Below are positions 44,276 to 52,119 of a DNA stretch of 64,000 nucleotides, in pieces (within the stretch, counting starts at the first letter, position 1; the number at the start of each line of letters is the position of its first letter). The position numbers and the translations under genes were made by a program. The notes under the pieces are model-generated. The model saw only the letters and a list, made by a program, of their open reading frames with translations, was not told the DNA's origin and did not search any database. The stretch comes from an uncultured Acetatifactor sp. (GTDB lineage Bacteria > Bacillota > Clostridia > Lachnospirales > Lachnospiraceae). The stretch lies in the NCBI GenBank assembly GCA_910585665.1, contig CAJUFI010000016.1:1-64000 (forward strand), written 5' to 3'.

Positions 44276-44896
44276 TTATTTTAATTCAAAGTGCATGGCA
44301 ACCAGATTGGCCAGTTCAGCCATTCCCATGGTTCCATCATTTATCACTGAAACGTAGTTCTCTTTCTGGCATTGCCTCTGTACTCCCTGCGCAAACAGAA
44401 TATCCCTGTCCATCCAGTTGTGGAAAGCATTTTCCTTATCACTGCACCCCTCCAACACCAAAGGAACAAAGTCTCTTTCTCTATAATGCGTTATTTGAAA
44501 TTCTTTTGCAGGTGTAATAGAGATATATCGGTTATCCGGAATACCAGACTGTTTCATCAGCTCCGGAAGATACGCTGCACCTTCTGTGATAATGTCGCCT
44601 TTCCAATCAATCTGCTTCAGGTCTGTTGCCACAAATTCAAAGATTTCCCTGTAGATGGCAAATTCCTCTCTGCATTGGATGAATGGTTCCCGCATCCAGA
44701 TCTGCTCCGCATTCATACTGGTGACCTTCCTGCAGACAGGACATTCCTTCCACGCTCCTGCCTGTATATATCTGTCCAGAAAGTCATCCACTTTAAAGTA
44801 GCATAAACCGTATTTCCGCGAGAGGATCTCGGCCACGCTGCTTTTTCCGGCACAGGGAGAACCACCGATATAGTATACTTCTTTCGCATCGTTCAT
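44276..44896 (-). CDS. P-loop kinase-like protein
   Basis: A 206-residue P-loop NTPase: Walker A GGSPCAGKSSVAE near the N-terminus, CYFKVDDFLDRYI, and an acidic ITEGAAYLPE. It also has a CPVC pair (KECPVCRK), perhaps structural. It resembles small-molecule or antibiotic phosphotransferase-like kinases (AAA-type, zeta-toxin-like size), but the substrate is unknown. The start is ambiguous: ATG 44896 matches the usual family beginning, whereas ATG 44938 overlaps the stop of the upstream hydrolase (ATGA) and would add 14 residues. Neither has a strong ribosome binding site. Confidence 0.65.
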   Translation of the reverse strand: MNDAKEVYYIGGSPCAGKSSVAEILSRKYGLCYFKVDDFLDRYIQAGAWKECPVCRKVTSMNAEQIWMREPFIQCREEFAIYREIFEFVATDLKQIDWKGDIITEGAAYLPELMKQSGIPDNRYISITPAKEFQITHYRERDFVPLVLEGCSDKENAFHNWMDRDILFAQGVQRQCQKENYVSVINDGTMGMAELANLVAMHFELK

Positions 44897-44934
44897 TTTT
44901 CGTTCTCTTTTGCCGCCAACAATCGTTTTTCCTA

Positions 44935-45945
44935 TCATCTCAGATAAATATCGAGCAGCTGTTCGACTCCCGACTCCTCCTGCGGCAGCTCCGGATTCAT
45001 ATTTGTCATTATGAGCGCTATGGAATCCTCTCCGGGGTTGATTTTCAACATGCACTGTCCGTTCTCTCCCCATCCCTTGGAGACAATGGTACCCTCCCCC
45101 TGCTGAAACAATCCCAGGCCGACCCAGGGGAATTTTTCAGAGGACTTCATCATTTCCCTGGCGGATTCCTGACCCAGAACGCGGCCATGCCCCTTAATCG
45201 ATGCGGCAAAATCTCTGCCTATTGCCAAAAGATCCCCTGGCGAGCTCCAAAGGCCGGAAGCCGCAAGATCCGGGCTTAGAGGGTATTTCCCCCTGATGGG
45301 CCTGCCATCGCTGCCGTAGCCTGTAGCCAGCCTCCCCCTTCTTGAGAAAAGCTCCATATGTTCACGAATTCCAAAAAAGATGTCCTTCAAAGCTAATTTG
45401 TCGAAGACGAGCTCCTTCGCCAGGTCTGCAAATCTTTTTCCTGTAATGTCCTCAAGCAATACCTGTATGATACAAAATCCCGCATCCGAATATTCAAATG
45501 CTGTTCCAGGAGCCTGTCTGACCACTGCGGGACGATTATTATAGGCAGTAGTGCCCTCCAGAATCTCCGTGATGCTGATTGCCTTGTCATTCATCCGATG
45601 ACCGTAGAATCCGTCCTCACCGTCAGAAATTCCAGCTGTGTGTTGAAGCAAATGTCGGACGGAAGCGTCACTTTCCTCCCCGTTTGTGCCGCGAAGCTTC
45701 CAGCTTGATAAAAATCTGTCAGCGGGTTCGTCAATATCGATTCTTCCCTGTTCGGAAAGCTTCATGACACAGATGGCGGTGATAAACTTGGATATGGAGC
45801 AGGCCGGGAAAATCGTCCTCTCGTCCACCTCCGTTCCGCTCTCCTTATCCGAAAAGCCATAAAAATCATACCGTGTTTCTCCGTTATTCCTAATACAGGC
45901 ACAGCCGACTCCCGGAAACCTTTTCATAATGTCAATGTCGATCAT
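44935..45945 (-). CDS. Serine hydrolase of the beta-lactamase / class C-like family
   Basis: A 336-residue penicillin-binding-protein-like hydrolase. The catalytic S-x-x-K lies in FPACSISKFITAICV, followed by the usual DEPADRFLSSWKL and VRHLLQHTAGIS. The Y-x-N-type motif reads EYSDAGFCIIQVLL. There is no signal peptide, so it probably acts in the cytoplasm on small esters or amides rather than as a secreted beta-lactamase. ATG 45945 is set by GAAGGAGG upstream, not the earlier ATGs. It follows the broken GrpB gene and may be coupled to the P-loop gene downstream. Confidence 0.8.
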   Translation of the reverse strand: MIDIDIMKRFPGVGCACIRNNGETRYDFYGFSDKESGTEVDERTIFPACSISKFITAICVMKLSEQGRIDIDEPADRFLSSWKLRGTNGEESDASVRHLLQHTAGISDGEDGFYGHRMNDKAISITEILEGTTAYNNRPAVVRQAPGTAFEYSDAGFCIIQVLLEDITGKRFADLAKELVFDKLALKDIFFGIREHMELFSRRGRLATGYGSDGRPIRGKYPLSPDLAASGLWSSPGDLLAIGRDFAASIKGHGRVLGQESAREMMKSSEKFPWVGLGLFQQGEGTIVSKGWGENGQCMLKINPGEDSIALIMTNMNPELPQEESGVEQLLDIYLR

Positions 45946-45979
45946 ATCTTTGACCTCCTTCATCGTCTCTTTGTGTTCT

Positions 45980-46522
45980 CTATGTATCCTGAAGCTGTCT
46001 CCATACATATGCCTCCTTCAGTAGGTATTCTATGCATTCCTGCTTGCCCTCTGTATAGCTTTTTCGGTCATCTGGAAATTGTAACGCCAGTTTTTTCTTA
46101 CAGGCATCGTATATCATTGCTTTATCAGGATGGCAATTCAGATAATCCCGAAAATTGATATAGTTTTTCCATTATGTCCCATTCCATTTGACTGCATGGA
46201 TATGATGTGTGCGCGTATCTTTTTCAAAATCACCCATTACAAACAGCATTTGCCCGGCAACATCTTCCCCGCGAAAAATAAAACCGTGTTCTTCCAACAG
46301 TTGCATATAAGGTGAAATATCATTCAAATCACGGAGGCCAATCACAATATCAATAATTGGTTTTGCATAAATGGAAGCAATCGCAGTGCTTCCCACATGC
46401 TGGATGTCAACAGCGGCATTTCCGAAAAGCTGCTTCAATTCCAAAATTACATTTTCAGCATTTTTATCCCATTCCTCCTGATGGGATATAAGCTTTACGC
46501 TTCCTCTTTTTAATCCTATCAT
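45980..46522 (-). pseudogene. GrpB-family nucleotidyltransferase gene with an in-frame stop
   Basis: The first 116 codons match GrpB (UPF0157): VKLISHQEEW, DIQHVGSTAI, AKPIIDIVIGL, HHIHAVKWNGT. Then comes TAA (46174-46172), but the same frame continues with WKNYINFRDYLNCHPDKAM, CKKKLALQFPDDRKSYTEGK and CIEYLLKEAY to a stop at 45980, exactly the usual C-terminal half. Ignoring the stop, the product is 180 residues, the normal family length. A single base change (for example GAA or CAA to TAA) explains it, so the loss is recent, or a sequencing error. Confidence 0.88.
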
Positions 46523-46573
46523 TCTTTCCCCCAGGCAGCTTGCAGCTCTGCCGTATCCCTTGTACCAGTATGG

Positions 46574-47092
46574 CTATTCCGACAGGGCGATCCTGTAAAT
46601 ATCCGCCTGTTCTCCATCAATTTCAAAGCTGCGCTCATAGACGCCTCCATTCCGGATAATTGTTTTAACCGAAGGTTCATTCTTCCTTTCCACAGAAAGA
46701 TATAGTTCGTTCATCCCAGTCTTTTGGGCAACTTCCAATAACTGCCGCAGCATTTCCGTAGCAAAGCCTTTTCTTCTTTCTGACGGACGGACGCTGTAAC
46801 CGCAATGGCCGAGATCCTTCAGGAAGTCGTTCAGCGTATGCCTGAAATCAATGATTCCCACAATTCTATCCTGATCGTCCACGGCAAAGAATGTGTCCGT
46901 TATAACCCAATTCGGATTCACCGTTTCCTCTTTCGTGTTTGCGTCTATGGTTCTGCACCATTCTGTGTAATCATCCGTTTTATCCAATAATTCACTTCCG
47001 TTGATGACAAATTCTCCATGTTCAAAAAATTCCTGTCTGAACTCTATGGCCTGTTTTTTCATCGCTTCTGTTGGTCTGACTAATTGAATCAT
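46574..47092 (-). CDS. GNAT-family N-acetyltransferase
   Basis: A 172-residue GNAT protein. The acetyl-CoA-binding region reads GYSVRPSERRKGFATEMLRQ (R/Q-x-x-G-x-G/A type loop), preceded by the strand RIVGIIDFRHTLNDFL and followed by LYLSVERKNEPSVKTIIRNG. The substrate is unknown. ATG 47092 has AAAGGAGTG upstream and lies 3 bases from the stop of the YoaP-like gene, so these two are one transcript. Confidence 0.88.
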   Translation of the reverse strand: MIQLVRPTEAMKKQAIEFRQEFFEHGEFVINGSELLDKTDDYTEWCRTIDANTKEETVNPNWVITDTFFAVDDQDRIVGIIDFRHTLNDFLKDLGHCGYSVRPSERRKGFATEMLRQLLEVAQKTGMNELYLSVERKNEPSVKTIIRNGGVYERSFEIDGEQADIYRIALSE

Positions 47093-47095
47093 TTT

Positions 47096-47854
47096 TCACA
47101 CTCCTTTATCCGCTAAGATTTTATCAAATTTCTTTTCCGACAGGATTTCATGTGTCACGAGTTGCCCGTCATAGAAAAGGGAAAAAGTGGTAAAGGGCGA
47201 AGGGGCATTCTGCGCATCCTCCCTGGTCTGAATATGTACGGACCGGAACACTGCATTCCTGGCCTTTGCCATCTCCTCCAGTATCGGTACATACTTTGCC
47301 GTAAAAGGGCATTGATTCGTGTAATACAGCACAAATCCCTCTGGCATATCTTCCTGCCTGCCCACGCTGTCCCGGAAGCAGGGAAGGGGTACGCCCTCAT
47401 CAAATGGCAGGTACATCAGCTCAAAATAAGGCTCTGCCGTATCCGCTGTCTGAAAGCCCTTATAGCCCATATATTTCGGGTCAGAGAGGAATCCCATTTT
47501 CTTTTTGAAGGAGGACAGGATTACAAGCCCCTTTTTCCCTTTCTCTTTACTGTCCTTGATACATGCATTCAGCAACAGGTTCGAATATCCATGCCCTTTG
47601 AACTGCCCGGATACCCACAGGCAGTCAATATACATATAGCCTTGCGCCTCGATGGGCGCCCATGCATATTCCGCAGGGATATACTCAATGAAGCATTTTC
47701 CCCGGACATTGCCTTTTAGGAATACAAGCCCCTCGTCCAGCCTGTCTTTCAGCCAGTTCTTTTTGGACATGACCTGGATATCCTTGTTATTGGAGATTGC
47801 ACAGCAGATGTGCTCCTGATCAATATTTTCATGTGTCAGTTTTACAAGTTCCAT
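47096..47854 (-). CDS. YoaP-like N-acetyltransferase with thioredoxin-fold C-terminus
   Basis: A 252-residue two-domain protein. Residues 1 to about 150 are GNAT (YIDCLWVSGQFKGHGYSNLL is the CoA loop). Residues about 170-250 are a YoaP-type domain with thioredoxin-like features: GFVLYYTNQCPFTAKYVPIL keeps one cysteine at the C-x-x-C position. The family is widespread in Clostridia and its function is unknown; some members sit next to arsenic or mercury genes, which is not the case here. AGAAGGAGG precedes the start. Confidence 0.85.
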   Translation of the reverse strand: MELVKLTHENIDQEHICCAISNNKDIQVMSKKNWLKDRLDEGLVFLKGNVRGKCFIEYIPAEYAWAPIEAQGYMYIDCLWVSGQFKGHGYSNLLLNACIKDSKEKGKKGLVILSSFKKKMGFLSDPKYMGYKGFQTADTAEPYFELMYLPFDEGVPLPCFRDSVGRQEDMPEGFVLYYTNQCPFTAKYVPILEEMAKARNAVFRSVHIQTREDAQNAPSPFTTFSLFYDGQLVTHEILSEKKFDKILADKGV

Positions 47855-47894
47855 ATTCTATTGCCTCCTTCTTAGCTTTATTAAATTTCCCAAA

Positions 47895-47941
47895 AAATCC
47901 TGATTTCTTTTTATATGTGACTTCTCGACAAATGAGAATTT
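47895..47941. repeat. 47-bp intergenic inverted repeat, site 1 (empty form)
   Basis: AAATCCTGATTT (47895-47906) and AAATGAGAATTT (47930-47941) are imperfect inverted arms with a 23-base loop. The second arm overlaps the stop codon of the acetyltransferase gene. Site 3 has the same spacing and the same position over a stop codon. Confidence 0.65.
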
Positions 47942-48398
47942 AACGCACTCTCTCAGTATTTGTAATATTAAATCCGACTTTTTCGTATAGTTTTAAAGCT
48001 TTTTCATTCCATTTAGCAACATGTAACAAAATAGGCCCATTGCTAATTTGGCGAATATGGTTCATTCCCCATAATAAAAGCTGTTTTCCATATCCTTTAT
48101 TTTGATATTTCTTATTAACTATCAAATCGTCTATCTCACTTCCATAACATGCGACAGAACCAATAATTTCTTCCCCGCTTACAAGTAAAAAAATATCTTT
48201 ACTTTTTTCACGGACTTGTTCATAATCACTCAAAAAATTGTATGGCTTAATATCAAGTGATTTTCGCATTTCATAAAAGCATGCATTATATATTTTCATG
48301 TATTGTTGAAAGGACTTTTGCTCAAAAGGAATACACGAAATACTATTTTCCCCGATACCGTCTTTTACATATTTCATTTCATATACCATTATTTCCAT
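47940..48398 (-). CDS. GNAT-family N-acetyltransferase, AT-rich
   Basis: A 152-residue GNAT protein: DIFLLVSGEEIIGSVACYG, DLIVNKKYQNKGYGKQLLLW (CoA loop Q-x-x-G-x-G) and LHVAKWNEKALKLYEKVGF are typical. The substrate is unknown. It is AT-rich compared with the genes on either side, as is the CPBP gene next to it, which points to separate acquisition. GGGGAAG lies a little upstream of ATG 48398. Confidence 0.85.
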   Translation of the reverse strand: MEIMVYEMKYVKDGIGENSISCIPFEQKSFQQYMKIYNACFYEMRKSLDIKPYNFLSDYEQVREKSKDIFLLVSGEEIIGSVACYGSEIDDLIVNKKYQNKGYGKQLLLWGMNHIRQISNGPILLHVAKWNEKALKLYEKVGFNITNTERVR

Positions 48399-48415
48399 AC
48401 TGCAATCTTCCCCAC

Positions 48416-48609
48416 AAATCCCGATTTCTCCACGAGTGCGTTTTATTTGCTATTTTTAACCCATGTGCCGACTTCCGATGATTTTATCATGCCAAGATGT
48501 TTGTAGAAATCCTGATCCAAAAGCACGATTGCCCTTTTTGCACCTTATACAGCCCTCCAATCAGCACCATTCTCTTTTTCATATGCAGCTCCCTGACAAG
48601 TAGGAAGTT
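48416..48609. repeat. Intergenic inverted repeat, site 2 (arms split by a gene remnant)
   Basis: The left arm AAATCCCGATTT (48416-48427) matches sites 1 and 3. The right arm AAGTAGGAAGTT (48598-48609), preceded by CTCCCTGAC, corresponds to the right arm of those sites and again overlaps a stop codon (CPBP gene). Between the arms lie about 170 bases holding the remnant at 48443-48582 instead of a 23-base loop. Confidence 0.55.
48443..48582 (-). pseudogene. Remnant of a small gene inside inverted-repeat site 2
   Basis: It begins MKKRMVLIGGLYKVQKG from ATG 48582, then the coding-like reading moves to another frame, AIVLLDQDFYKHLGMIKSSE and VGTWVKNSK, ending in TAA at 48445-48443. This looks like a frameshifted or internally deleted gene. 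I do not recognise the parent. Its limits fall just inside the two arms of the inverted repeat. Confidence 0.45.
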
Positions 48610-49357
48610 ACCAAGTGAAAAATTTTTCGCCTGATTTTTTATACAATAAAGTACCAACAAAAATTATGGTCGCTAATACAACAATGTTATATTGTATTGG
48701 CGCTAAATAACAGATATTAAAAGCTGCGTGCATAATGGCAATCAGCAATATATTTCTGCATTGATAATAGGTTATTCCCAAAACAACGGAAACAAGTAAT
48801 GTCCATATACAAAAACAAACAATATGTTCCATGCTCAATGAATTTCTGATGATCCACATTGGTATATGCCACACTGCCCAAACGGCGCCAACAAAAAGAA
48901 CACTTTTGATTTTCTTAAAAGGAAGTCGTTCCAGCAGAAATCCTCTCCATGCTATTTCTTCAACAAACGCTGTTATCAGCAGGTATATACAACTTGTTAA
49001 CAGGGATATTACTGTCGAATATGTATTTTTAAATACGTCAGTTTTCACGATGAACGAATAGCAATAAGAACCAAATATACCTACCGCCATACTTATAATC
49101 CCTGTTAAAATATATTTGATTGTTATTTTCCCTGAAAACATTTGCGTAAAGTACACCTTGATGTTCTTCTCGCAAATCAGCAGAAAAATAGCAGCCATAG
49201 TGGGGATACACACATATAAGTATTTTAAGTACAATAATCCATTGGGAATGATAATTCCGTTCTGTTCCAGCAATGTAGGTACATAGCATATAACCGATAA
49301 AACATATACGACAGAAACCCATAACGTGAGTTTCAACTTATTTTTGTATCCGGCCAT
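48608..49357 (-). CDS. CPBP-family intramembrane metalloprotease (Abi/CAAX type)
   Basis: A 249-residue polytopic protein with about seven helices. The metal-site motifs are EEIAWRGFLLERLPF (E-E-x-x-x-R), VWAVWHIPMW (His) and IMHAAFNICY (His-x-x-x-N). CPBP proteases include CAAX-prenyl endopeptidases and bacteriocin-immunity proteins; the role here is unknown. ATG 49357 has AAGGAGAG upstream; the frame is open to 49459 but only by overlap with the neighbouring gene and repeat site. The gene is AT-rich. Confidence 0.85.
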   Translation of the reverse strand: MAGYKNKLKLTLWVSVVYVLSVICYVPTLLEQNGIIIPNGLLYLKYLYVCIPTMAAIFLLICEKNIKVYFTQMFSGKITIKYILTGIISMAVGIFGSYCYSFIVKTDVFKNTYSTVISLLTSCIYLLITAFVEEIAWRGFLLERLPFKKIKSVLFVGAVWAVWHIPMWIIRNSLSMEHIVCFCIWTLLVSVVLGITYYQCRNILLIAIMHAAFNICYLAPIQYNIVVLATIIFVGTLLYKKSGEKFFTW

Positions 49358-49391
49358 CACAATCTCTCCTTGCAGTGCGAAAATCTTACAG

Positions 49392-49438
49392 AAATTCCGA
49401 TTTCTCGTTCTCGGCAAATTCCTGATAAATCGGAATTT
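49392..49438. repeat. 47-bp intergenic inverted repeat, site 3 (empty form)
   Basis: AAATTCCGATTT (49392-49403) and AAATCGGAATTT (49427-49438) are perfect 12-bp inverted arms around a 23-base loop, identical in spacing to site 1. The second arm ends on the stop codon of the acetyltransferase gene. It may act as a terminator, but the recurrence with an occupied version (site 2) suggests more. Confidence 0.75.
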
Positions 49439-49962
49439 TACCATTTTAATTTTTCCCACTCTTCACGCTTTATGGCATATGCATATGATATCCCATTCTT
49501 TTCATCAGGATATTCTTTCACTTTCCTCATACCGATTGCAATGGCAGTAGAACATGAACCAATATTTGTATATTTCATGTAAGAATATAGACAATCGTAT
49601 TCTGTATTCATAAATGCCCAATCTCTAACCTCGCTTGCGGCCTCACTTCCAAAACCTTTCCTCCAATGATTCTTATGAATGTGATACCCTATTTCAGGCA
49701 GGAATTCTCCATCAATATTCTGTAATGTCAGCCCACAGTCGCCGATAAATTCATCCGTTTCTCTTAAAACAACAGCCCACAGACCGAATCCATATTCCTC
49801 GTAGTTCTGGAGATTCCATTCAATCCAATCCTTTGTATGGTTCTCATCAAAAGGTTTGGGATAGTGTCGCATGGTTTCCGGGTCTGAAAAGATTTCAAAT
49901 AATGCTGGAAAATCCTCATGAGTAAATTCTCTTAACAGTAGATTTTCCGTTTTAATGACCAT
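49438..49962 (-). CDS. GNAT-family N-acetyltransferase, RimJ/RimL-like
   Basis: A 174-residue GNAT protein of the RimJ/L subgroup: TENLLLREFTHEDFPALFEI at the N-terminus, EFIGDCGLTLQNIDGEFLPE, EIGYHIHKNHWRKGFGSEAA (CoA loop) and the late NIGSCSTAIAIGMRK. Members acetylate protein N-termini or small molecules; the substrate is unknown. The start at 49962 follows a weak purine-rich stretch (GAGGAGAAACAAC on the minus strand). Confidence 0.88.
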   Translation of the reverse strand: MVIKTENLLLREFTHEDFPALFEIFSDPETMRHYPKPFDENHTKDWIEWNLQNYEEYGFGLWAVVLRETDEFIGDCGLTLQNIDGEFLPEIGYHIHKNHWRKGFGSEAASEVRDWAFMNTEYDCLYSYMKYTNIGSCSTAIAIGMRKVKEYPDEKNGISYAYAIKREEWEKLKW

Positions 49963-49985
49963 TGTTGTTTCTCCTCGATTTTTCT

Positions 49986-50399
49986 TTATATTTCTTCAGA
50001 AATTTCTCTGCTGCAACTCTCAATAAATTCTGTCATGCTCTCAAAATGCCTTGGGCAAATTCCCACTTTTTCATATTCTGCATGATACTTATTCAGAGCC
50101 TGATTGAAGACATCCACATTCCCCTCCAGATTTTTGGGGCTAAATTTATCCATAATTTCAAAGCCATCCACCGCGATGTATTCTGCAATCTCATAGAACA
50201 TCCACTGTAAAGACAATAAATTCATAAAGGAAGAATACACATCGTCTCCGCCTGCCGCTTCGGTCATTTTGTTTTTCCAGTTAGAATACATTTCCTCATA
50301 CGTTCCACGCAGGTTTTCCGCAGAAGGGAGAACCTTTTTCTTCGGAACCTGCAGATACTCGTCTGCCAAAACGAAAACTTCCGTCAGTTCTGCCGCATT
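49986..50399 (-). pseudogene. C-terminal fragment of an unrecognised protein
   Basis: The open stretch reads AAELTEVFVLADEYLQVPKK, RGTYEEMYSNWKNKM, then a helical region with FDGFEIMDKFSPKNLEG-like sequence and HFESMTEFIESCSREISEEI to the stop. The only start is a TTG at 50369 without a ribosome binding site, and the frame is closed by TGA just upstream. It directly abuts, in another frame, the N-terminal fragment at 50384-50569. Both look like leftovers of larger genes joined by a deletion, or of one frameshifted gene. Confidence 0.5.
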
Positions 50400-50569
50400 T
50401 CATCCATGGACAATATGGGAGTTTTCACAGGCTCTATCTTTATGCCTGTCATTTTGTGCAGATACTGCCGGCTTCCGCCCAGTATAAAATGGTTATGCAG
50501 GTCAGATTTGGGAAACGCCCTGATTTTCTCTAAATTCCCTTGTTTCAATGCATCGGTGAAACTTTCCAT
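50384..50569 (-). pseudogene. Adenosine-deaminase-family N-terminal fragment
   Basis: 61 codons reading KIRAFPKSDLHNHFILGG, which is the start of adenosine-deaminase-type metallohydrolases (the H-x-H metal ligands in LHNHF), then KIEPVKTPILSMDEM and a stop. Intact proteins have over 300 residues with further His and Asp ligands, all absent. No catalytic protein can be made. Confidence 0.65.
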
Positions 50570-50586
50570 TATAAAGACACCTCGTT

Positions 50587-51072
50587 TTATTCATCAATCT
50601 CAATCATCCGTTTATATACACCCGAAGATTTTTCGTCAATCAGAATTGCGTCCACACATTTTTTATAAAAGCTGACGGCGGATTTTGTGGGCCATCCAAT
50701 AATGGCATACGCATAGCCAAGCTCCCGCATGGATTCCAGCGCCTTTAACAGTAAGGCTTTCCCCACACCCTTTTTTCTTTCACTTTCCAGCACAGCCATA
50801 GGGCCGAAAAAATTCCTGGCTGTCGCCTCATAACATGCGAAACCGATGATTTCCTTTTCCCTTGTTGCAATATAACAGGTGGCAGGGTTATTAGCAAAAG
50901 CGGCCCGCACTTCATCTGAATAATCATCTTTTGCACATGTCCTGGCGAAAGCGATGATTTTGCTCCTGTCAGGCGCTAATGCCTTTTTGATTCTGATACC
51001 ACTCTTGAATAAATTTTCTTCTATGTCGTGTGAACAGGGAATATTATATAGTTTAACCAGCATATCTGCCAT
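50587..51072 (-). CDS. GNAT-family N-acetyltransferase
   Basis: A 161-residue GNAT protein: ATREKEIIGFACYEATARNF, MAVLESERKKGVGKALLLKA (CoA loop), then GYAYAIIGWPTKSAVSFYKK. The substrate is unknown. Start choice is uncertain: ATG 51072 or, three codons later, 51063; neither has a clear ribosome binding site. The dispersed repeat copy C begins 6 bases upstream of ATG 51072, so insertion of the element has replaced the original upstream region. Confidence 0.8.
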   Translation of the reverse strand: MADMLVKLYNIPCSHDIEENLFKSGIRIKKALAPDRSKIIAFARTCAKDDYSDEVRAAFANNPATCYIATREKEIIGFACYEATARNFFGPMAVLESERKKGVGKALLLKALESMRELGYAYAIIGWPTKSAVSFYKKCVDAILIDEKSSGVYKRMIEIDE

Positions 51073-51077
51073 ATGAT

Positions 51078-51182
51078 TAGGAATTGTCGGAAAATAACTG
51101 CTGCAATTGCTTCAGGCAAAAGCCCGGAAATACAATAAAAATTGCCATAAACTTGCAGCAGTTATTTGTAGACACTTCCTTA
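51078..51182 (+). repeat. Dispersed MITE-like element, copy C
   Basis: The clearest copy. Left end TTAGGAATTGTCGGAAAATA, right end CAGTTATTTGTAGACACTTC, forming inverted repeats of about 30 bp with a few mismatches; the inner arms are CTGCTGCAA and TTGCAGCAG. The centre carries CAGGCAAAAGCCCGGAAATA. It is inserted immediately upstream of an acetyltransferase gene. Confidence 0.9.
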
Positions 51183-51231
51183 CCTCCCAGGATACCGGTT
51201 GTAATTTGTGTTTCCCAGAAAACGGAGGTAA

Positions 51232-51438
51232 TCAGTCAATCTTATGAAAACACACTGTCTGTTCTTTCATGGATATTTTCCCGACCTGCCAGCCATATTC
51301 TGCAAGCTCTTTCTTATATTTCAGAAAAGAGTGGTCAATCGGTATCCCTGCGATCTCCTGAATCTCCTCAAAAGTCAGATGAAATGATTCCTTTCCGCTT
51401 TTCTGCACATATTCCCATAACGTGTTGTATTTACTCAT
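51232..51438 (-). CDS. Small protein of unknown function
   Basis: A 68-residue soluble protein, MSKYNTLWEYVQKSGKESFH at the start and GIPIDHSFLKYKKELAEYGW in the middle, with the look of a small winged-helix or restriction-associated domain often seen in Clostridia genomes. I cannot assign a family name with confidence. AGAGAGAAAGG lies upstream of ATG 51438. It is not obviously linked to its neighbours. Confidence 0.6.
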   Translation of the reverse strand: MSKYNTLWEYVQKSGKESFHLTFEEIQEIAGIPIDHSFLKYKKELAEYGWQVGKISMKEQTVCFHKID

Positions 51439-51494
51439 TGCCTTTCTCTCTAATGATTACAAAAATCCAAAACTTTCTGAATCTATGTCCTGCT

Positions 51495-51671
51495 TTACAA
51501 AACCTGAAAAAACACGGTTATGAACATAATGATTCCTACCGCAATGGCTGCTATGCCAAAGAAATAGCTTCTTTTGTTTCCCTTTTTTCCGTCAACAATC
51601 CAAAACAGGCCGCGCAGTATAAGAAGCAGCCCTGCGAAAATCGGGATGAATTTTTCAGCAGCTTCTGTCAT
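51495..51671 (-). CDS. 58-residue membrane protein coupled to the upstream gene
   Basis: A short gene: MTEAAEKFIPIFAGLLLILR, a basic loop (VDGKKGNKRSYF) and a second helix (GIAAIAVGIIMFITVFFQVL). Its ATG (51671-51669) overlaps the TGA of the preceding gene (51670-51668) as ATGA, and GAAGGGG lies 7-8 bases upstream, so it should be translated by coupling. It gives two helices with a positive cytoplasmic loop. Function unknown; a partner of the 136-residue membrane protein is likely. Confidence 0.6.
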   Translation of the reverse strand: MTEAAEKFIPIFAGLLLILRGLFWIVDGKKGNKRSYFFGIAAIAVGIIMFITVFFQVL

Positions 51672-52078
51672 TTCTTTTCCCCTTCCTGCCCTCTCTTTTT
51701 CCTAAAAACATAAATGACAGTATTGATGATACATAACAGCACAAAAAGGCTCGTAAAGTTAATCCAAATATCCCTGTACGCTGTTTTCGCCAAGGGTTCC
51801 CGCAATCCGCTGAACCAGACACAGGCAAACGCCAACAGCTGAGAGGGAATATATGCAATCAAATATCTGAGAGCCAAAGGCTTAACAGGCAGATTCGTGC
51901 ATAACTCAAATGCCGCTATCCCAATCAGGAGAATGATAGCCCTGTCTAATTCATGCCAGTTGCCGCTTGGGTCTTCATAAATGCCGTTGCAAAGATACAA
52001 GACGCTGCTCAATAATGTAATTGCTGTATATATAATCGAGTAAATCGACACCATACGAATTAATTTTTTCTTATTCAT
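51668..52078 (-). CDS. Four-helix membrane protein of unknown function
   Basis: A 136-residue protein with four predicted membrane helices (SIYSIIYTAITLLSSVLYL; AIILLIGIAAFELC; YLIAYIPSQLLAFACVWFSG; FTSLFVLLCIINTVIYVF) and a basic end. It resembles small uncharacterised (DUF6608-like) membrane proteins of Clostridia, from memory only. AAAGGAAATAAA lies before ATG 52078. Its stop codon overlaps the start of the 58-residue gene. Confidence 0.6.
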   Translation of the reverse strand: MNKKKLIRMVSIYSIIYTAITLLSSVLYLCNGIYEDPSGNWHELDRAIILLIGIAAFELCTNLPVKPLALRYLIAYIPSQLLAFACVWFSGLREPLAKTAYRDIWINFTSLFVLLCIINTVIYVFRKKRGQEGEKK

Positions 52079-52119
52079 TTTATTTCCTTTCTGATGGCTG
52101 CAGCCTAACGCATTAATCC

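Noticed and set aside
44276..51438. Class 1-type integron cassette array
   Set aside because: No integron integrase is in the window, and the recurring 47-bp inverted repeat does not show the R-Y-Y-Y-A-A-C / G-T-T-R-R-R-Y core of attC sites. Only the weaker statement of a recurring insertion-like site is kept.
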